Shown: positions 1 through 10,787, numbered from the stretch's first letter. The stretch: 64,000 bases of DNA from Flavobacteriales bacterium (GCA_020628935.1 JAHDEG010000012.1:1-64000); one strand, 5' to 3'. Notes: a model not told the origin generated them from the letters alone. Made by a program: numbers and translations.

Positions 1-86
1 TAATACAAATATCTATTACTAAACAATACATCGGGAAATTTATTATAGTAAATGATATTTGTAGATATAAAAACAAACCATTTTAA

Positions 87-94
87 TACTTTTG
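87..94 (+). promoter_or_regulatory. TAnnTTTG -7 element just upstream of the polyprenyl synthase
   Basis: TACTTTTG is an exact match to the Bacteroidota -7 consensus TAnnTTTG and ends only three bases before the ATG at 98. No TTG lies at the usual -33 spacing (the nearest, 59-61, is 25 bases upstream). If used, the transcript would start on or next to the start codon, giving a leaderless message. The only evidence is the motif. Confidence 0.35.
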
Positions 95-97
95 GGT

Positions 98-1078
98 ATG
101 ATTAAAAGCATACAGCAGGTTAAACACAGTGTTGAAAATGAAATGGACTTTTTTGAAAAAAAGTTTAGAACTTCACTAGACAGTAGTGTTCCGTTGGTTA
201 ATAGGATTACTCATTATATTATAAAGAGAAAAGGGAAGCAAATGAGGCCTCTTTTCGTTTTTTTGTCGGCAAAGTTGTTTTCTGATAATGTAAACGAATC
301 TACTTACAACGCTGCATCATTAATTGAATTATTACATACTGCAACTTTGGTTCATGATGATGTTGTAGACGAAGCTAAGTACAGAAGAGGATTTTTCTCA
401 ATTAATGCTCTATGGAAAAATAAAGTAGCTGTATTGGTTGGTGACTATTTACTTTCACAGGGTTTATTACTTGCGGTTAGATCTAAAGAGTTTTCATTAT
501 TGGAACTCGTATCGACAGCCGTTAAGCAAATGAGTGAAGGGGAGCTTCTACAAATGGAGAAATCTAGATCGATGAGCACTACTGAGAGTGACTATTACAA
601 GATAATAAAACAAAAAACTGCGAGCTTAATTGCTGCCTGTTGTGCTTCGGGAGCGCAATCGATGGGAGTTAGTGATAAAGTTAAAGATAAGATGTGGGAA
701 TTTGGTGAGCTTGTCGGCCTTGCTTTTCAGATAAAAGATGATTTACTTGATTTTAACGAGACTAGTATTACAGGAAAAGTAAGAGGCATTGATTTAAAAG
801 AAAAAAAACTGACACTACCTGTTATATATACTATTAACAATTGTTCTGAACCAGAAAGTAAGAAAATATTAAAGATTATTAAATCTGGTAAGATTAACAC
901 AAAATCGGTAGATTACGTGTACTCCAAAATTAAAGAAACAGGTGGAATTGCCTATTCTGAGGCAAAAATGAAAGAACTAATTGATGAGGCATTTTCAATT
1001 TTGGAGGGACTTGACCTTAAAAACAGTGCTGAAGACTTAGAAAGTCTTGTTATGTATACGACCTCAAGAAAAAAGTAA
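98..1078 (+). CDS. ispB: Long-chain polyprenyl diphosphate synthase
   Basis: Trans-isoprenyl diphosphate synthase of 326 aa, which extends an allylic diphosphate with isopentenyl diphosphate, probably to make the menaquinone side chain. The first aspartate-rich motif DDVVDE is at residues 87-92 and the second, DDLLD, at 214-218, both with the Mg-diphosphate-binding aspartates; GKQMRP (47-52) is the conserved IPP-binding stretch. A small residue (Ala82) lies five positions before the first motif, which in this family favours long-chain products. ATG 98 is preferred over an in-frame TTG at 92, because 92-94 is part of the putative -7 element and family members begin at about this point. The exact chain length cannot be read from the sequence, so the symbol is by family resemblance. 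Confidence 0.9.
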   Translation: MIKSIQQVKHSVENEMDFFEKKFRTSLDSSVPLVNRITHYIIKRKGKQMRPLFVFLSAKLFSDNVNESTYNAASLIELLHTATLVHDDVVDEAKYRRGFFSINALWKNKVAVLVGDYLLSQGLLLAVRSKEFSLLELVSTAVKQMSEGELLQMEKSRSMSTTESDYYKIIKQKTASLIAACCASGAQSMGVSDKVKDKMWEFGELVGLAFQIKDDLLDFNETSITGKVRGIDLKEKKLTLPVIYTINNCSEPESKKILKIIKSGKINTKSVDYVYSKIKETGGIAYSEAKMKELIDEAFSILEGLDLKNSAEDLESLVMYTTSRKK

Positions 1079-1093
1079 ACATAAATTCGTCAT

Positions 1094-2044
1094 TTATAAA
1101 TTGAGAGTAGCCTTTATTTTGTTGTAAAGTACCACAGAATGGAGTTTAAATGATTCATGAGTCCACCCTGCAACGTGAGGAGTGATAATTGACTTTTTGT
1201 TATTAAGTAAACTACTTAATTCTGAGTTACTTTTTAATTGAAGTACCTTTTCGAAATCGGATTTTTCATGTTCTAATACATCAAGACCAACACCGATTAG
1301 CTTTTTTTGATTTAAAGCTGTATTGATTGCTTTTGTACTGACGATTAGGCCTCTTGAGGTATTTAATAAATAGCATGGTTTCGCTAGTTTGTCAAAAAAC
1401 TCATTATTTATATAATATTTTGTTTCATCTGTTAGTGGAAGATGTACACTTATTATATCGGCTTTTGCTTGTAACGCATTTAAAGATACTTCTTTGACAT
1501 ACTGATTTCCGAAATTAGATTTGTACTTATCGTATGCTAGTATTTCACACCCAAAAACCGTTAATAATTTTGAAAAGGCACTTCCTGTGTGGCCATACCC
1601 TATTATACCAACTGTTTTACCTTGTAATGTTGTACCCCAGTTTGAATTTCTGGACCATATTGCTTTTTTAACCTCGTTGGAAGATGTATGAATGTTATTG
1701 AGTAGTGAAAGCAATAAACCCAATGCGTGTTCGGCTACTGAAGGCGCATTTGCCTCTGGAGAAGAAATAACTAATACCTCTTTTAAATTTGCCTCCTTAA
1801 TATTAATATTTTCTATCCCTGAACCTGCTCTTGCTACAAATTTTAATTGATCGGCTTTATCAAATACACCTTTACTAATTGTTAGCCTGCTTCTAATTAC
1901 TAATCCGTCATATTTATGAATTTGACGGATTAGTTCATTTTGAGAGATGGTTTCGTTAACAACACATTGAACACCTTTTTTTTGTAACTCATTAAGTAGG
2001 AAAGGATGTAGCTTATCTGCAATAAGTACTCTGAAACTGCTCAT
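1094..2044 (-). CDS. D-2-hydroxyacid dehydrogenase (phosphoglycerate dehydrogenase-like)
   Basis: NAD-dependent D-isomer 2-hydroxyacid dehydrogenase of 316 aa, cytosolic. The nucleotide-binding motif GYGHTG is at 149-154. The catalytic Arg is in NTSRGL (R231), the acidic partner in GLDVLEHE (E258), and the catalytic His in TPHVAG (H290). It lacks the C-terminal ACT or extra regulatory domain of long SerA proteins, so it is the short type. It could be the serine-pathway phosphoglycerate dehydrogenase or another hydroxyacid dehydrogenase. No serC or serB is next to it, so substrate is uncertain. It lies 18 bp downstream of the metalloprotease gene and converges with the polyprenyl synthase gene. 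Confidence 0.88.
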   Translation of the reverse strand: MSSFRVLIADKLHPFLLNELQKKGVQCVVNETISQNELIRQIHKYDGLVIRSRLTISKGVFDKADQLKFVARAGSGIENINIKEANLKEVLVISSPEANAPSVAEHALGLLLSLLNNIHTSSNEVKKAIWSRNSNWGTTLQGKTVGIIGYGHTGSAFSKLLTVFGCEILAYDKYKSNFGNQYVKEVSLNALQAKADIISVHLPLTDETKYYINNEFFDKLAKPCYLLNTSRGLIVSTKAINTALNQKKLIGVGLDVLEHEKSDFEKVLQLKSNSELSSLLNNKKSIITPHVAGWTHESFKLHSVVLYNKIKATLNL

Positions 2045-2062
2045 TACGCTAAATGTAGAAAA

Positions 2063-4198
2063 TTAATTTTTAACTACTTTACTGACAATACTTTTATTAT
2101 TTGAGGCTACTGTTTTAACCGTATAAATTCCTTTTGTTAGTTTAGCCATATCTACCTTTACTATACTTTGATTTTGAATAGCTATACTTTCAACCAACGC
2201 GCCCATTGCATTAAATATTTGAATTTGAGTAATAAGTTCGTTTGACTGAATATTTAATTCATCACTAAATGGATTAGGAAAGAAAGAGATTGAACCAAAC
2301 TCATTATTTAGACTAGAAGATCCTGTTGATGTGGAAATATCGATTCTATCAATATATAAATTGTTCTCCCAATCAGATATATTTCTAAATCTAACCTTCG
2401 CATTATCTAGATTAGAGAAATTTGCGAGACTAATAGACTCTGTTCTCCATTCATTACTTGTAGGATAAAACGCCTGATCGCTAAATGTGGGTGAGGATGT
2501 TGTTAGATCTTCTCCTGATTTTTTATAAACATCCGTCCATGTGTTGCCACAATCTCCACTTATAGAAACTACTAAAGTATCAGAAAAACTGTTGCTTGCA
2601 GGATCTGTATATAGTTGGTAAGCGATATCGAAGGAAAGCATTGGATTATTACCCGCTGAAAGATTAATTCCTGGTGTTATCATATCATCGACTTGACCAT
2701 TGTCTTGACCATCATAATTATTTCTGTAGGCAGATTTAGAACCTGAAGTTGCACTATTTGATGTTTGAGCCCACGTTAAACCTGCGTCACCATTTATAAT
2801 TTCCCAATTTTGTGGCGGAAATGAGTTTTCAAAATCTTCTTGAAAAGGAAGACTCACCCCTGCTGGATTTGCTAATGAGTAGGAAGCAAATAATTCATCA
2901 TTACTAGCATCGATGTCGGAATTTCCTCCATTTGCGTTTGATACTGAAACTGTTAATACATTTGTTCCATTAGGGCTAGAAATTGATGGTAAGGTTACAA
3001 CTTCGGACGTTCCAGTAGAAAGGTTTCCTGTCCAATTAAATTGTTGAGCACTGTTTGTACCTATTTGATACATAATAGTTGCAGAGGTTAGGTTTATTGT
3101 TCCGTTACTAGCTAAACGAATAACTGGCTGAATGGTTGAACCGCATGTTTCTACATTAGATGATGGAGAAATTACCTCAGTAATTGCTGCATCGGTTGAT
3201 GGAGAGGTTTGACCTCCACCGCCAGATGAATTACAAACCGTAGAGTTTTGAAGAACATTCCATGGAGAGGTTGATAATACATTTACCATAGTTGCAGATT
3301 GATCGTTGCTGAACATAACCATGCAAGCATCATCTACATAATCCATGTAATTCATAAACATTTCACCGTTTGGGCCATTAGAACATTGTGAGGTTTTGGG
3401 AAACGATGGACACCCATAGTTTGGACCTGATGCTTCTGGAGTATCGTTATGAAAATCGTTACCACATGTGGCATCTCCCCAAATATGTCTTAAGTTTAGA
3501 CAATGACCAATTTCGTGGGTTAATGTTCTACCTTTATTAAAAGGTGCTTGAGCATCTACTGTTCCAAAATATTTGTAGTTACAAACTACTCCGTATGTAT
3601 TGGATAAGGATGAATTTGGAAATTGACCATAACCTAACAACCCGGTTCCTAAATCGCAGACCCAAATATTAAAATATTGAGTTACATCCCATGCATCTAC
3701 CCCGCCTTGAGCTGTTTTTTTAACTACATCGTTTGTTGAAAAAGTGGTTTGGGTGGTTTGAACTCTATTTATACCATTAGTAGCATTACCCGCTGGATCT
3801 ACCTGAGCCATACAGAATTGAATATTTGGATTACCCACTGCATTTTGAAATGCGCTTGGCACGTTACCAATATCTGTATTAGTTGCTGAAAAATCTGCAT
3901 TTAATGCTGCAATTGCAGAAAGTACCTCAGCATCAGAAATATTCTCTGCCTGATTTTGATACACAACATGGACCACCACTGGGACTGTTATTGCTGTTTT
4001 AAACGTTGCTTGACTACTTGCTAATTTTGATTTAGCTTTCTCTTGTTGTAATTGATATTGCTGTTGCCGATACTGCATTGAAGGATTTACCTGATAGAGC
4101 TCTTCCATATATTCAGTAGTATGACATCTTTGCTGAGCAAAAACAGCAGTGGTTGTAAAAAAAAGAATTGAGGCAGATAAAATATAATTCTTAATCAT
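2063..4198 (-). CDS. Secreted M43-type zinc metalloprotease with T9SS sorting domain
   Basis: Exported protease of 711 aa. An N-terminal signal peptide ends near AFAQ at about residue 22. A pappalysin/cytophagalysin-type (M43) catalytic domain carries HEIGHCLNLRH at 228-238 (zinc ligands H228, H232, H238, catalytic E229) and a downstream Met-turn MNYMDY. The middle of the protein is beta-rich and Thr/Ser/Asn-rich (about 330-620), with jelly-roll-like adhesion or carbohydrate-binding character. The last about 80 residues start with FFPNPFSDEL and end in GIYTVKT...SKVVKN, typical of a type A C-terminal sorting domain for type IX secretion. It is therefore predicted to be secreted or attached to the cell surface. 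No T9SS machinery gene is in the window. Confidence 0.92.
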   Translation of the reverse strand: MIKNYILSASILFFTTTAVFAQQRCHTTEYMEELYQVNPSMQYRQQQYQLQQEKAKSKLASSQATFKTAITVPVVVHVVYQNQAENISDAEVLSAIAALNADFSATNTDIGNVPSAFQNAVGNPNIQFCMAQVDPAGNATNGINRVQTTQTTFSTNDVVKKTAQGGVDAWDVTQYFNIWVCDLGTGLLGYGQFPNSSLSNTYGVVCNYKYFGTVDAQAPFNKGRTLTHEIGHCLNLRHIWGDATCGNDFHNDTPEASGPNYGCPSFPKTSQCSNGPNGEMFMNYMDYVDDACMVMFSNDQSATMVNVLSTSPWNVLQNSTVCNSSGGGGQTSPSTDAAITEVISPSSNVETCGSTIQPVIRLASNGTINLTSATIMYQIGTNSAQQFNWTGNLSTGTSEVVTLPSISSPNGTNVLTVSVSNANGGNSDIDASNDELFASYSLANPAGVSLPFQEDFENSFPPQNWEIINGDAGLTWAQTSNSATSGSKSAYRNNYDGQDNGQVDDMITPGINLSAGNNPMLSFDIAYQLYTDPASNSFSDTLVVSISGDCGNTWTDVYKKSGEDLTTSSPTFSDQAFYPTSNEWRTESISLANFSNLDNAKVRFRNISDWENNLYIDRIDISTSTGSSSLNNEFGSISFFPNPFSDELNIQSNELITQIQIFNAMGALVESIAIQNQSIVKVDMAKLTKGIYTVKTVASNNKSIVSKVVKN

Positions 4199-4363
4199 AG
4201 GTGTGTTTTAGTAGTTAACAAATAGTACGACTGAAAAACAGAATAGTTTCAATCTTTTATTTTAAACTACGTAAAAAAACGCCGCCTGTCAATCAAAAAA
4301 AATTGCAAGGACCTATTTAAAGATGAAATGTACAAGCTTAAGATTGTAAACTTATACTTATTA

Positions 4364-4495
4364 GCCTGGGGTGTAAAGGCAGCGTTGCTTGAGGTATTGT
4401 TTTACTTTTTTTGTGTTTTTGGAGCGAACTTGCGAGCTACCATAAAATACTTAAAAAAGTTACAATACCTTGAGCGACCTAAATTAGAACACCGG
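4364..4495 (+). ncRNA. Candidate structured RNA (long rod-like hairpin)
   Basis: The gap between the protease and 3-hydroxyacyl-CoA dehydrogenase genes holds a long hairpin. Bases 4384-4400 pair with 4462-4478 over 17 consecutive positions. Three of these pairs are G-U, at 4386/4476, 4390/4472 and 4391/4471, in plus-strand RNA; in minus-strand RNA they would be A-C mismatches. An inner helix 4404-4411/4453-4460 (8 bp) and an outer helix 4370-4374/4489-4493 (5 bp) continue the rod, with an internal loop of 9 and 10 nt between outer and main helices. A competing small hairpin 4364-4367/4377-4380 is possible. The strand-specific G-U pairs suggest a plus-strand transcript. The rod with a large internal loop resembles 6S RNA in outline only. 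No clear promoter or terminator was found. Confidence 0.4.
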
Positions 4496-4509
4496 AAATG
4501 CTCTAAAAA

Positions 4510-5394
4510 TTAAAGAAAAGAGGAAGCTACTTTGGCGTTTTTAAAGCCATCGGAATAATCGTAGAAACCAGTACCAGACTTAATGCCCAGGTTTTTTGCG
4601 GTAACCATGTTGACCAATAGCGGACAGGGAGCGTATTTTGGATTGCCGAAGCCATCGTGAAGCACCTTAAGTATTGATAGACAGACATCTAGACCAATAA
4701 AATCAGCTAATTGGAGAGGTCCCATTGGGTGAGCCATGCCTAATTTCATAATAGAGTCGATTTCTTGAACCCCAGAAACGCCTTCATATAGTGCATAAAT
4801 GGCCTCATTAATCATTGGCATTAGTATTCGGTTTGCAATAAAACCTGGGTAATCGTTTACCTCAACGGGTATTTTATTTAGCTTTTTTGAGAGATCGGTA
4901 ATTGTTTCGGTTGTGATATTAGATGTTGAATAGCCTCTAATAATTTCAACTAATTTCATTACGGGAACCGGATTCATAAAGTGCATGCCAATTACTTTAT
5001 CTGCACGATTGGTTACGCTTGCAATTTTTGTAATTGATATTGAAGAGGTATTGCTTGCTAGGATACAATCTGGTTTACAGACCTCATCTAACTGTTTAAA
5101 AATTTTAAGTTTGAGCTCTGTGTTTTCTGTTGCTGCTTCTACAACCAAATCGGAATTTGGACAGGCATCTGCTATACTTGTATTCGTTTTTATGTTTGAA
5201 AGAAAGGTTTGCTTGTCGGCTTCAGTAATAAGCTCTTTTTTAATTTGTCGATCGAGATTTTTAGCTATTGTTTGCATTGCTTTTTCGAGTGCTTTTTCTG
5301 AAACATCTATTAGGTTGACATTATAACCACTCTGGGCAAAGGTGTGTGCTATACCATTACCCATTGTACCTGCTCCTATTACTGAAATTTTCAT
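4510..5394 (-). CDS. hbd: 3-hydroxybutyryl-CoA dehydrogenase
   Basis: NAD-dependent short-chain 3-hydroxyacyl-CoA dehydrogenase of 294 aa, interconverting acetoacetyl-CoA and 3-hydroxybutyryl-CoA in fatty acid or aromatic acid oxidation. The N-terminal Rossmann motif GAGTMGNG is at residues 7-14. The family signature around HFMNPVPVMKLVEII holds the catalytic His, and NRILMPMINEA marks the start of the C-terminal helical domain. The length is that of the monofunctional enzyme, with no enoyl-CoA hydratase fusion. It is followed upstream at 13 bp by dusB, in the same direction. It could equally be called PaaH; the exact acyl chain preference is not visible. Confidence 0.92.
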   Translation of the reverse strand: MKISVIGAGTMGNGIAHTFAQSGYNVNLIDVSEKALEKAMQTIAKNLDRQIKKELITEADKQTFLSNIKTNTSIADACPNSDLVVEAATENTELKLKIFKQLDEVCKPDCILASNTSSISITKIASVTNRADKVIGMHFMNPVPVMKLVEIIRGYSTSNITTETITDLSKKLNKIPVEVNDYPGFIANRILMPMINEAIYALYEGVSGVQEIDSIMKLGMAHPMGPLQLADFIGLDVCLSILKVLHDGFGNPKYAPCPLLVNMVTAKNLGIKSGTGFYDYSDGFKNAKVASSFL

Positions 5395-5406
5395 AATCGT
5401 GTATTT

Positions 5407-6405
5407 TTATCCTGTTTTTAATCCGTTTTGATCGTAAACGGCTTTAACTGTTTGTAATATTTCTCTTATTTCATCTGGACTCATAGACATTACCAATTTT
5501 TGGCGGTATTGTTTAAAGTCGTAAAATCCTTTAAAGTAATTAGCGTAGTGCCTTCTCATTTCTAATACACCAAGGACTTCGCCTTTCCACTTTAGAGAGC
5601 TCTCAAAATGTTGTAAGCATGTTTGTACTCTTTCTTCGGTTGTGGGCGGTGCCATTTTGGTTCCATGCTCGAAGTAATGCTTAATTTCTCTGAATATCCA
5701 TGGATAGCCAATACTGGCTCTACCGATCATAATACCATCGACCCCAAATTCTTGTTTCATTTTTAAGGCTTTTTCTGGAGAATCGACATCTCCATTACCA
5801 AAAATTGGAATATGTATTCTTGGATTTTCTTTTATCTTTCGCATTAAAGTCCAGTCGGCTTCACCCTTATACATTTGTACTCTTGTTCTGCCATGGATAG
5901 ATAGTGCGCTAATGCCAACGTCTTGTAATCTTTCTGCGACCTCCTCTATATACTTGGAATTTTCATCCCAGCCTAATCTCGTTTTAACTGTAACGGGTAA
6001 TTTGGTGTTTTTGACAATTTCTTTTGTCATGCTTACCATTAACGGTATGTCTTTTAGTATACCAGCACCTGCACCTTTACTCACTACTTTTTTAACTGGA
6101 CAACCAAAGTTTATATCAATAATGTCGGGCTTAGCTTGTTCGGCAATTTGTGCTGCCTCGATCATTGACTCTATTTTACCTCCAAAAATTTGTATACCAA
6201 TTGGGTGTTCATACCCAAATACATCAAGCTTTTTAACGCTTTTTACTGCATCACGAATTAAGCCTTCAGACGAAATAAACTCAGTGAACATTAAATCTGC
6301 ACCATTGGTTTTGCATACCTCTCTAAATGGAGGATCACTTACGTCTTCCATTGGAGCTAATACAAGTGGGAACTCGCCTAAATTTATATCTTTTATTTTA
6401 ACCAT
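5407..6405 (-). CDS. dusB: tRNA-dihydrouridine synthase (DusB family)
   Basis: FMN-dependent reductase of 332 aa that reduces specific uridines to dihydrouridine in tRNA. APMEDVSD (17-24) is the FMN-binding start of the TIM barrel, INFGCPVKKV holds the catalytic Cys102, KTRLGW is the conserved basic strand, and GRASIGYPWIF is the C-terminal barrel signature. The length is normal for DusB. Its start overlaps the end of aroK by 13 bp, so the two are likely cotranscribed and translationally coupled. The DusB subclass is inferred from the PVKKVVSKGAGAG pattern. Confidence 0.93.
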   Translation of the reverse strand: MVKIKDINLGEFPLVLAPMEDVSDPPFREVCKTNGADLMFTEFISSEGLIRDAVKSVKKLDVFGYEHPIGIQIFGGKIESMIEAAQIAEQAKPDIIDINFGCPVKKVVSKGAGAGILKDIPLMVSMTKEIVKNTKLPVTVKTRLGWDENSKYIEEVAERLQDVGISALSIHGRTRVQMYKGEADWTLMRKIKENPRIHIPIFGNGDVDSPEKALKMKQEFGVDGIMIGRASIGYPWIFREIKHYFEHGTKMAPPTTEERVQTCLQHFESSLKWKGEVLGVLEMRRHYANYFKGFYDFKQYRQKLVMSMSPDEIREILQTVKAVYDQNGLKTG

Positions 6406-6920
6406 TGCTCTTGCTCACAGATTTTTATAATGGCATGGGATACATTATTTGAAAAATCTGATTCGGCAAATCTAAGAACATAATCGGCTGATTCATAATA
6501 TTGTTCTCTTAACTCAAGTAATTTAGCGACTTTTTGTTGCGTCTCTTTCTCGGTTAAACCAGCAATTAAGGGCCGAATTTTATTAGAATGAATTAATCGG
6601 CTGGTTAATACTTTTGATGAATATTTTAAATAAAATACTCGACCCTTTGATTTCATTAATTCCAAGTTATTATTAAAACATGGCATTCCGCCACCTGTCG
6701 CAATAACTGTATTTTTTACCTTTAGTTTTTTTAACCAGTCTGTTTCGAGGCTTCGAAAATAACTTTCTCCGTAATTAGAAAATAGGTGTGAGATAGTTTT
6801 GTTTAAATCATTTTCAATTTCTTTATCAGAGTCTAATGAAGTATAATTTAATGCTTTAGCCAGGTGTTTTGCCGACTTGGTTTTACCAGAAGCCATAAAT
6901 CCGATTAAAAAGATATTCAT
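6393..6920 (-). CDS. aroK: Shikimate kinase
   Basis: Phosphorylates shikimate with ATP in the fifth step of the chorismate pathway; cytosolic, 175 aa. The P-loop GFMASGKT is at residues 7-14. D30 and D32 (SLDSDKEIE) and R56 (YFRSLE) match shikimate-binding positions, the GGG motif is at 76-78, and the LID arginine lies near NKIRPLI. The start is two bases from the stop of the upstream histidine kinase, and the end overlaps dusB, so all three probably share a transcript. Confidence 0.93.
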   Translation of the reverse strand: MNIFLIGFMASGKTKSAKHLAKALNYTSLDSDKEIENDLNKTISHLFSNYGESYFRSLETDWLKKLKVKNTVIATGGGMPCFNNNLELMKSKGRVFYLKYSSKVLTSRLIHSNKIRPLIAGLTEKETQQKVAKLLELREQYYESADYVLRFAESDFSNNVSHAIIKICEQEQWLK

Positions 6921-6921
6921 C

Positions 6922-9183
6922 TTATAGTGTTTTCACAGTATTTATATCGGCAAGAATATTAGTGAGGATTTTTTTAAGCATCTCCACACTGCTATCATTT
7001 GATTCACTAACCCCGCTGTTTATTTGGTTAATATACTCTACATCTTTTTCGCTAGCTAAATATGACAATGCGGGTTTTACTTGATGGACTAACCTTAGAA
7101 AAAAGTCTTTGTTAAAGTTAAGGGCGAGGCTAGACAGTTCTTCAACCTTTTGAGATAGCTCAACCTGATATTGGTTTAGTAATTTTAATTCAAGCTCTTT
7201 ATTCCCGCCTGTTATGTTAGATAGTTTTGGAAAAGGAGCTTTTAAATTGGTTATTGTTTTATCTGGCATGGTAGGTGACTTTGTTTTTTTACTTGCTAAA
7301 TGCTTATTTAATACATTTAAAATATCTTCTTTTTTAAAAGGTTTGAGTACAACTTGGTTCATACCGGCTAATAAACATTCTTGTTGAATATCTTTAACTG
7401 CATTAGCCGTAATTGCTATTATTGGGAGGTCTTTATTTACTGTAGTTTCTCTAACCTTTTTTGTTGCTGAAATACCATCTAAAACAGGCATTTGTATATC
7501 CATAAAAACTAAATCAAATTTGTTCTCATAAATTTGCCTCACCGCCTGTAGGCCGTTAACAGCGGTAGATACGTTTATACCAACATTTGTTAAAATAGTT
7601 GATAGTATTGTTAGGTTTAAAGGGTAATCATCTACACATAGAACTGATAAATTAGCAAATGATTGTTCACTAAGCTCAGAGGGATTGTTATGGTTTGACG
7701 AAGAGTTGGATTGTAATGTATAATCTATTTCGAAGTAAAAAACACTCCCTTTATTGAGTTCGCTACCTAAACTTATGCTACCACCTTGTTGTTCAACAAG
7801 CATTTTACATATTGATAATCCTAACCCTGTTCCTCCATATACTCTTGATGTACTACTATCTACCTGTGTAAAACTGTCAAAAATAGCTTTACGTTTCTTT
7901 TCAGGAATACCTATGCCTGTATCTACCACCTTAAATAAGAGCGTAGTTTTATTATTTTTTAATTTAAGTTGTTCAACTGTAATTGAGATTCCTCCTGTTG
8001 AAGTGAATTTAATTGCATTACCTACTAAATTTATTAGAACTTGCTTTAGCCTTACTGGATCTCCTTTTATAAGTAGTGGAACTTGAGGCTCTATAATGTG
8101 ATTAAGTGTTAATCCTTTTTCACGAATCATGTATTTAAACGTGCTTGATATTTCTTCAATAATAGTTTCTAAATTAAAAGGAATTGTTTCAAAGGATAGC
8201 TTGCCAGCTTTAATTTTAGAGAAATCAAGAATGTCGTTTACCAATGAATTTAATTGCTTGCCTGAGCTAACTATTCCTTGAAGATATTCTGCATTAGTTT
8301 GTTTGTTAGGGTTTTCATGAAGTAACTCAGACAATCCAATGATCGCATTTAAGGGCGTTCTTATTTCATGGCTCATGTTTGCTAAAAAAGTTTCTTTAGC
8401 TCTTTCGGATTTAATAGCTACATCTTTCGCTTTAACTAGCTCTTTATTTTGGTTTTCGATTTGCTCAAGCATATCATTAAACCCAGTCATTAAATAGCCT
8501 AGCTCATCTTTTCTATCTACTTTGACACGAAGTGCATAATCTTTATTTTCAGAAACCTCCTTTTCTGCTTTTGCAAGACGTAAAATAGGTTCAGAAATAA
8601 TTTTTTGCATTTGAACAGATAATACATAAGCGACCAAAACACCTAATATTAAAATTAAACAGCCAATAAAAATAAAGTTTATTAACCGAGCTTTCATTTC
8701 GCTTTTATCTGAACTAATATAAACACTTCCTATTGTTTCACCATTAAGTGTGATAGGTCTAAAAACATTAATTTGATCGCCTTTAAAAATTGTTGACTCG
8801 GTACTATATTTAAAAATACTTGGAAAATTAAAACTGGCTGTGTTTTTGTCTTGGTATTTAGCTAATAAGATGTTATCATCTCCAACATAAATTGCTGCTG
8901 CAATTATCTTTGTGTTTGCTTTTAATGACGCTAATGATTGTGTTATTGCTTCTTCGGTAGATTCTGGACTAATTTTAGCAAAAGACACATTTGCGGTATT
9001 ATTATCCCCTATTATATCTGCAAGTACAATTAGTTCATTTAGTATTTTCTTCTCAAAATCTCGCGTATCAATTATTATAAATGAAATCAACACAACAAGT
9101 AGAGCTATTAAACTAATTGAAGTAGTTATAACCGAAAGCTTATGCTTGACTGATAAATCTCTGAATGCATTCATAAAAAACAA
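6922..9183 (-). CDS. Hybrid sensor histidine kinase with YfiN-like (CHASE8-type) periplasmic sensor, receiver and HPt domains
   Basis: Membrane sensor kinase of 753 aa. Order: TM1 (about 17-38), periplasmic domain (about 40-165), TM2 (about 168-190), HAMP (about 190-245), HisKA with H272 in SHEIRTPLN, HATPase_c with N box NLVGNAIKF (385-393), DTGIGIPE (421-428) and GTGLGL (451-456), receiver with phospho-acceptor D562 in MDIQMP and K614, and an HPt-like end with H700 in LVHQVKPAL. The periplasmic region resembles the CHASE8 domain of YfiN/TpbB: ADIIGDN near its start, IIAAAIYVGDDNILLAKY in the middle, LNGETIGSVYIS near its end. The HPt motif has Pro where Gly is usual (HQVKPA for HxxKGx). No DNA-binding output is present, so a separate response regulator must be the target. 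The start may be Met4 (9174). Confidence 0.9.
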   Translation of the reverse strand: MFFMNAFRDLSVKHKLSVITTSISLIALLVVLISFIIIDTRDFEKKILNELIVLADIIGDNNTANVSFAKISPESTEEAITQSLASLKANTKIIAAAIYVGDDNILLAKYQDKNTASFNFPSIFKYSTESTIFKGDQINVFRPITLNGETIGSVYISSDKSEMKARLINFIFIGCLILILGVLVAYVLSVQMQKIISEPILRLAKAEKEVSENKDYALRVKVDRKDELGYLMTGFNDMLEQIENQNKELVKAKDVAIKSERAKETFLANMSHEIRTPLNAIIGLSELLHENPNKQTNAEYLQGIVSSGKQLNSLVNDILDFSKIKAGKLSFETIPFNLETIIEEISSTFKYMIREKGLTLNHIIEPQVPLLIKGDPVRLKQVLINLVGNAIKFTSTGGISITVEQLKLKNNKTTLLFKVVDTGIGIPEKKRKAIFDSFTQVDSSTSRVYGGTGLGLSICKMLVEQQGGSISLGSELNKGSVFYFEIDYTLQSNSSSNHNNPSELSEQSFANLSVLCVDDYPLNLTILSTILTNVGINVSTAVNGLQAVRQIYENKFDLVFMDIQMPVLDGISATKKVRETTVNKDLPIIAITANAVKDIQQECLLAGMNQVVLKPFKKEDILNVLNKHLASKKTKSPTMPDKTITNLKAPFPKLSNITGGNKELELKLLNQYQVELSQKVEELSSLALNFNKDFFLRLVHQVKPALSYLASEKDVEYINQINSGVSESNDSSVEMLKKILTNILADINTVKTL

Positions 9184-9371
9184 ATATGTTAATATTACTT
9201 TACATTGTACATCTCACTAAGATAAAACTATATACAAATGATTAATAGTTTTGATTTTCGACAAGAAAAGAACCTCTTAATTTTTAATATCGCTATTTGT
9301 ATTAGCTACAATTTCTAAAAAAAGTAGTTTATGAGATTATTTCCAATACAAAATAGTTTATCACTATTTAA

Positions 9372-10766
<1,395 letters not shown>

Positions 10767-10787
10767 ATACTAAATACTCTTAGTAAG

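Noticed and set aside
4361-4374. Short run in common with a cloning-vector lac region (AGCCTGGGGTG)
   Set aside because: Only 11 bases agree, and flanking words are in a different order; chance match rather than vector sequence.
4328-4513. 61-codon plus-strand ORF in the intergenic region
   Set aside because: It coincides with the long hairpin, runs across its helices, overlaps the hbd stop, and its translation has no recognisable domain. The hairpin explains the stretch better.
5912-6430. 172-codon plus-strand ORF opposite dusB and aroK
   Set aside because: Lies antisense to two clear genes with conserved motifs; its translation has no recognisable features.
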